This document shows positions 5,518 through 6,336 of a stretch of 6,336 nt of DNA, piece by piece. Location: NCBI GenBank assembly GCA_030592835.1, contig JAUVIJ010000120.1:1-6336 (forward strand), read 5' to 3'. How positions within the stretch are numbered: the stretch's first letter is position 1; the number at the start of each line of letters is the position of its first letter. The notes beneath the pieces are model-generated. The model worked only from the letters and a program-made list of their open reading frames with translations, made no database searches and was not told where the DNA came from. The DNA comes from Candidatus Cloacimonadota bacterium (GTDB taxonomy: Bacteria > Cloacimonadota > Cloacimonadia > Cloacimonadales > TCS61). The translations under genes were made by a program, and so were the position numbers.

Positions 5518-6336
5518 TTATTTAATCAGTTTATCGACATATTCAGCTATTGCTAAGGAAGAAGTAAGTCCGGGTGATTCAATTCCCATCAGATTAAAGA
5601 AACCGGGAAGGTTCTTATTTTTTTCCTCGTGAATATAGAAATCTCTGAAACTATCATTAGGACCTTGTAATTTCGCTCTGATTCCGCAATCGTCCAGGTG
5701 TAGATATTGAGGATCAAGATCAAGGTAATGGCTGACTGCTTTAATAAAATCATTTTTGTAAGTTTCATCCATCTGATAGTTTACTTCATCTATGAAATAT
5801 AGATTAGGACCGAATCTAATTTCTCCGGCAAGATTTATGACCAAATGAATACCAAGGGAAAGACCATTTGGGTCAGGAACGGGATATATTAGATGTTTTA
5901 TATTTTTTATTTTTGAAGTTTTATAATATTCGCCCTTACTCCAGTGAATGGAAAGATTCTGGGATGCAGGATTAATCCCCACCATGCGTGTGATATTTTC
6001 ACAAAAAAGCCCGGCACAGTTAATGAGTATGTTCGCAAGAAAAATCTCGCCATTATTGAATTTAACATAATAACCGTCAGATTTGACATCGATATCAGTT
6101 ACTTCCATATCATAAATAATAAAAGCTCCGTTTTCTTCCGATCTGTGAACAAGACGGTACATGAATTTATGCGTGTCGAAAATACCGGTTGACGGTACAT
6201 GCAGGGCTTTTACTGCCTGTATTTGAGGTTCCAGTTCATTCGTTTCATCTGCATCCAGGATCTTCAGGTCTTTTACTTCGTTACGATCGCCATTTTTTTT
6301 CAATCGTTCTAATTCTTTTATTTCGGCTTTGGTAGT
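5518..6336 (-). CDS. L-2-hydroxyglutarate oxidase-like FAD-dependent oxidoreductase, 5' end off window
   Basis: The frame is open from the right window edge to a TAA at 5518-5520, giving 272 visible residues. Relatives are about 370-400 residues, so roughly the first 100, including the GxGxxG FAD-binding motif, are missing. Visible landmarks fit the LhgO/L2HGDH branch of the DAO (D-amino-acid oxidase-like) fold: ELEPQIQAVKALHVPSTGIFD (35-54, numbered from the edge), the second dinucleotide-binding strand NILINCAGLFCENI (102-115), YPVPDPNGLSLGIHLV (151-166), GEIRFGPN (171-178), DCGIRAKLQGP (216-226) and GIESPGLTSSLAIAEYV (251-267). Family members oxidise L-2-hydroxyglutarate to 2-oxoglutarate, passing electrons to oxygen, quinone or another acceptor; the acceptor here is unknown. 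A TTG at 6303 is not the start, because family-like residues (AEIKELERL) continue upstream of it. A related 2-hydroxyacid or glycerol-3-phosphate substrate cannot be excluded. The next gene downstream is 353 bases away, so this is likely the end of its transcript. Confidence 0.88.
   Translation of the reverse strand, partial: TTKAEIKELERLKKNGDRNEVKDLKILDADETNELEPQIQAVKALHVPSTGIFDTHKFMYRLVHRSEENGAFIIYDMEVTDIDVKSDGYYVKFNNGEIFLANILINCAGLFCENITRMVGINPASQNLSIHWSKGEYYKTSKIKNIKHLIYPVPDPNGLSLGIHLVINLAGEIRFGPNLYFIDEVNYQMDETYKNDFIKAVSHYLDLDPQYLHLDDCGIRAKLQGPNDSFRDFYIHEEKNKNLPGFFNLMGIESPGLTSSLAIAEYVDKLIK

Noticed and set aside
5907..6192. Frames on both strands inside the flavoprotein gene
   Set aside because: They overlap conserved motifs of the L-2-hydroxyglutarate oxidase-like protein and show no family features.

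Overview
The window is AT-rich, densely coding bacterial chromosome with seven protein genes, two of them cut by the window edges. I see no rRNA, tRNA, CRISPR array, insertion sequence or phage gene. A DUF2851 protein, a NifU-type scaffold, an M42 aminopeptidase and a cyclic-2,3-diphosphoglycerate-synthetase-like P-loop protein together suggest an anaerobic member of the FCB group, perhaps Cloacimonadota-like. That placement is inference from gene content, not a phylogenetic result.

Left block (1-1728, minus strand): a compact apparent operon transcribed leftwards. Its order is a short NifU C-terminal-domain protein (1489-1716), a small four-histidine cupin like Thermotoga TM1459 (1039-1440), and an M42 metallo-aminopeptidase (1-1020, last few residues off the edge). 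Gaps are 48 and 18 bases, and each gene has a clear Shine-Dalgarno. A possible -10 box lies upstream of the NifU-like gene.

Centre (1729-3260): an AT-rich divergent spacer leads to a plus-strand gene of 437 codons (1906-3219) for a COG2403/cDPGS-like P-loop protein. It ends in a strong hairpin terminator (3235-3260) placed between convergent genes.

Right block (3263-5164, minus strand): a DUF2851 gene (3851-5164) followed 57 bases later by a small secreted protein of unknown function (3263-3793), probably one transcript. Upstream is a 353-base spacer (5165-5517) with a GC-richer dispersed-repeat-like palindrome and several short palindromes. The window ends with most of an L-2-hydroxyglutarate oxidase-like flavoprotein (5518-6336), its N-terminal FAD-binding end off the edge.

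Three starts are best moved to internal ATGs (NifU-like, cDPGS-like, secreted protein). I found no coherent new multi-gene system. The most open biology is the cDPGS-like protein in a bacterium, the uncharacterised DUF2851/secreted pair, and the cupin linked to a peptidase and an Fe-S protein.
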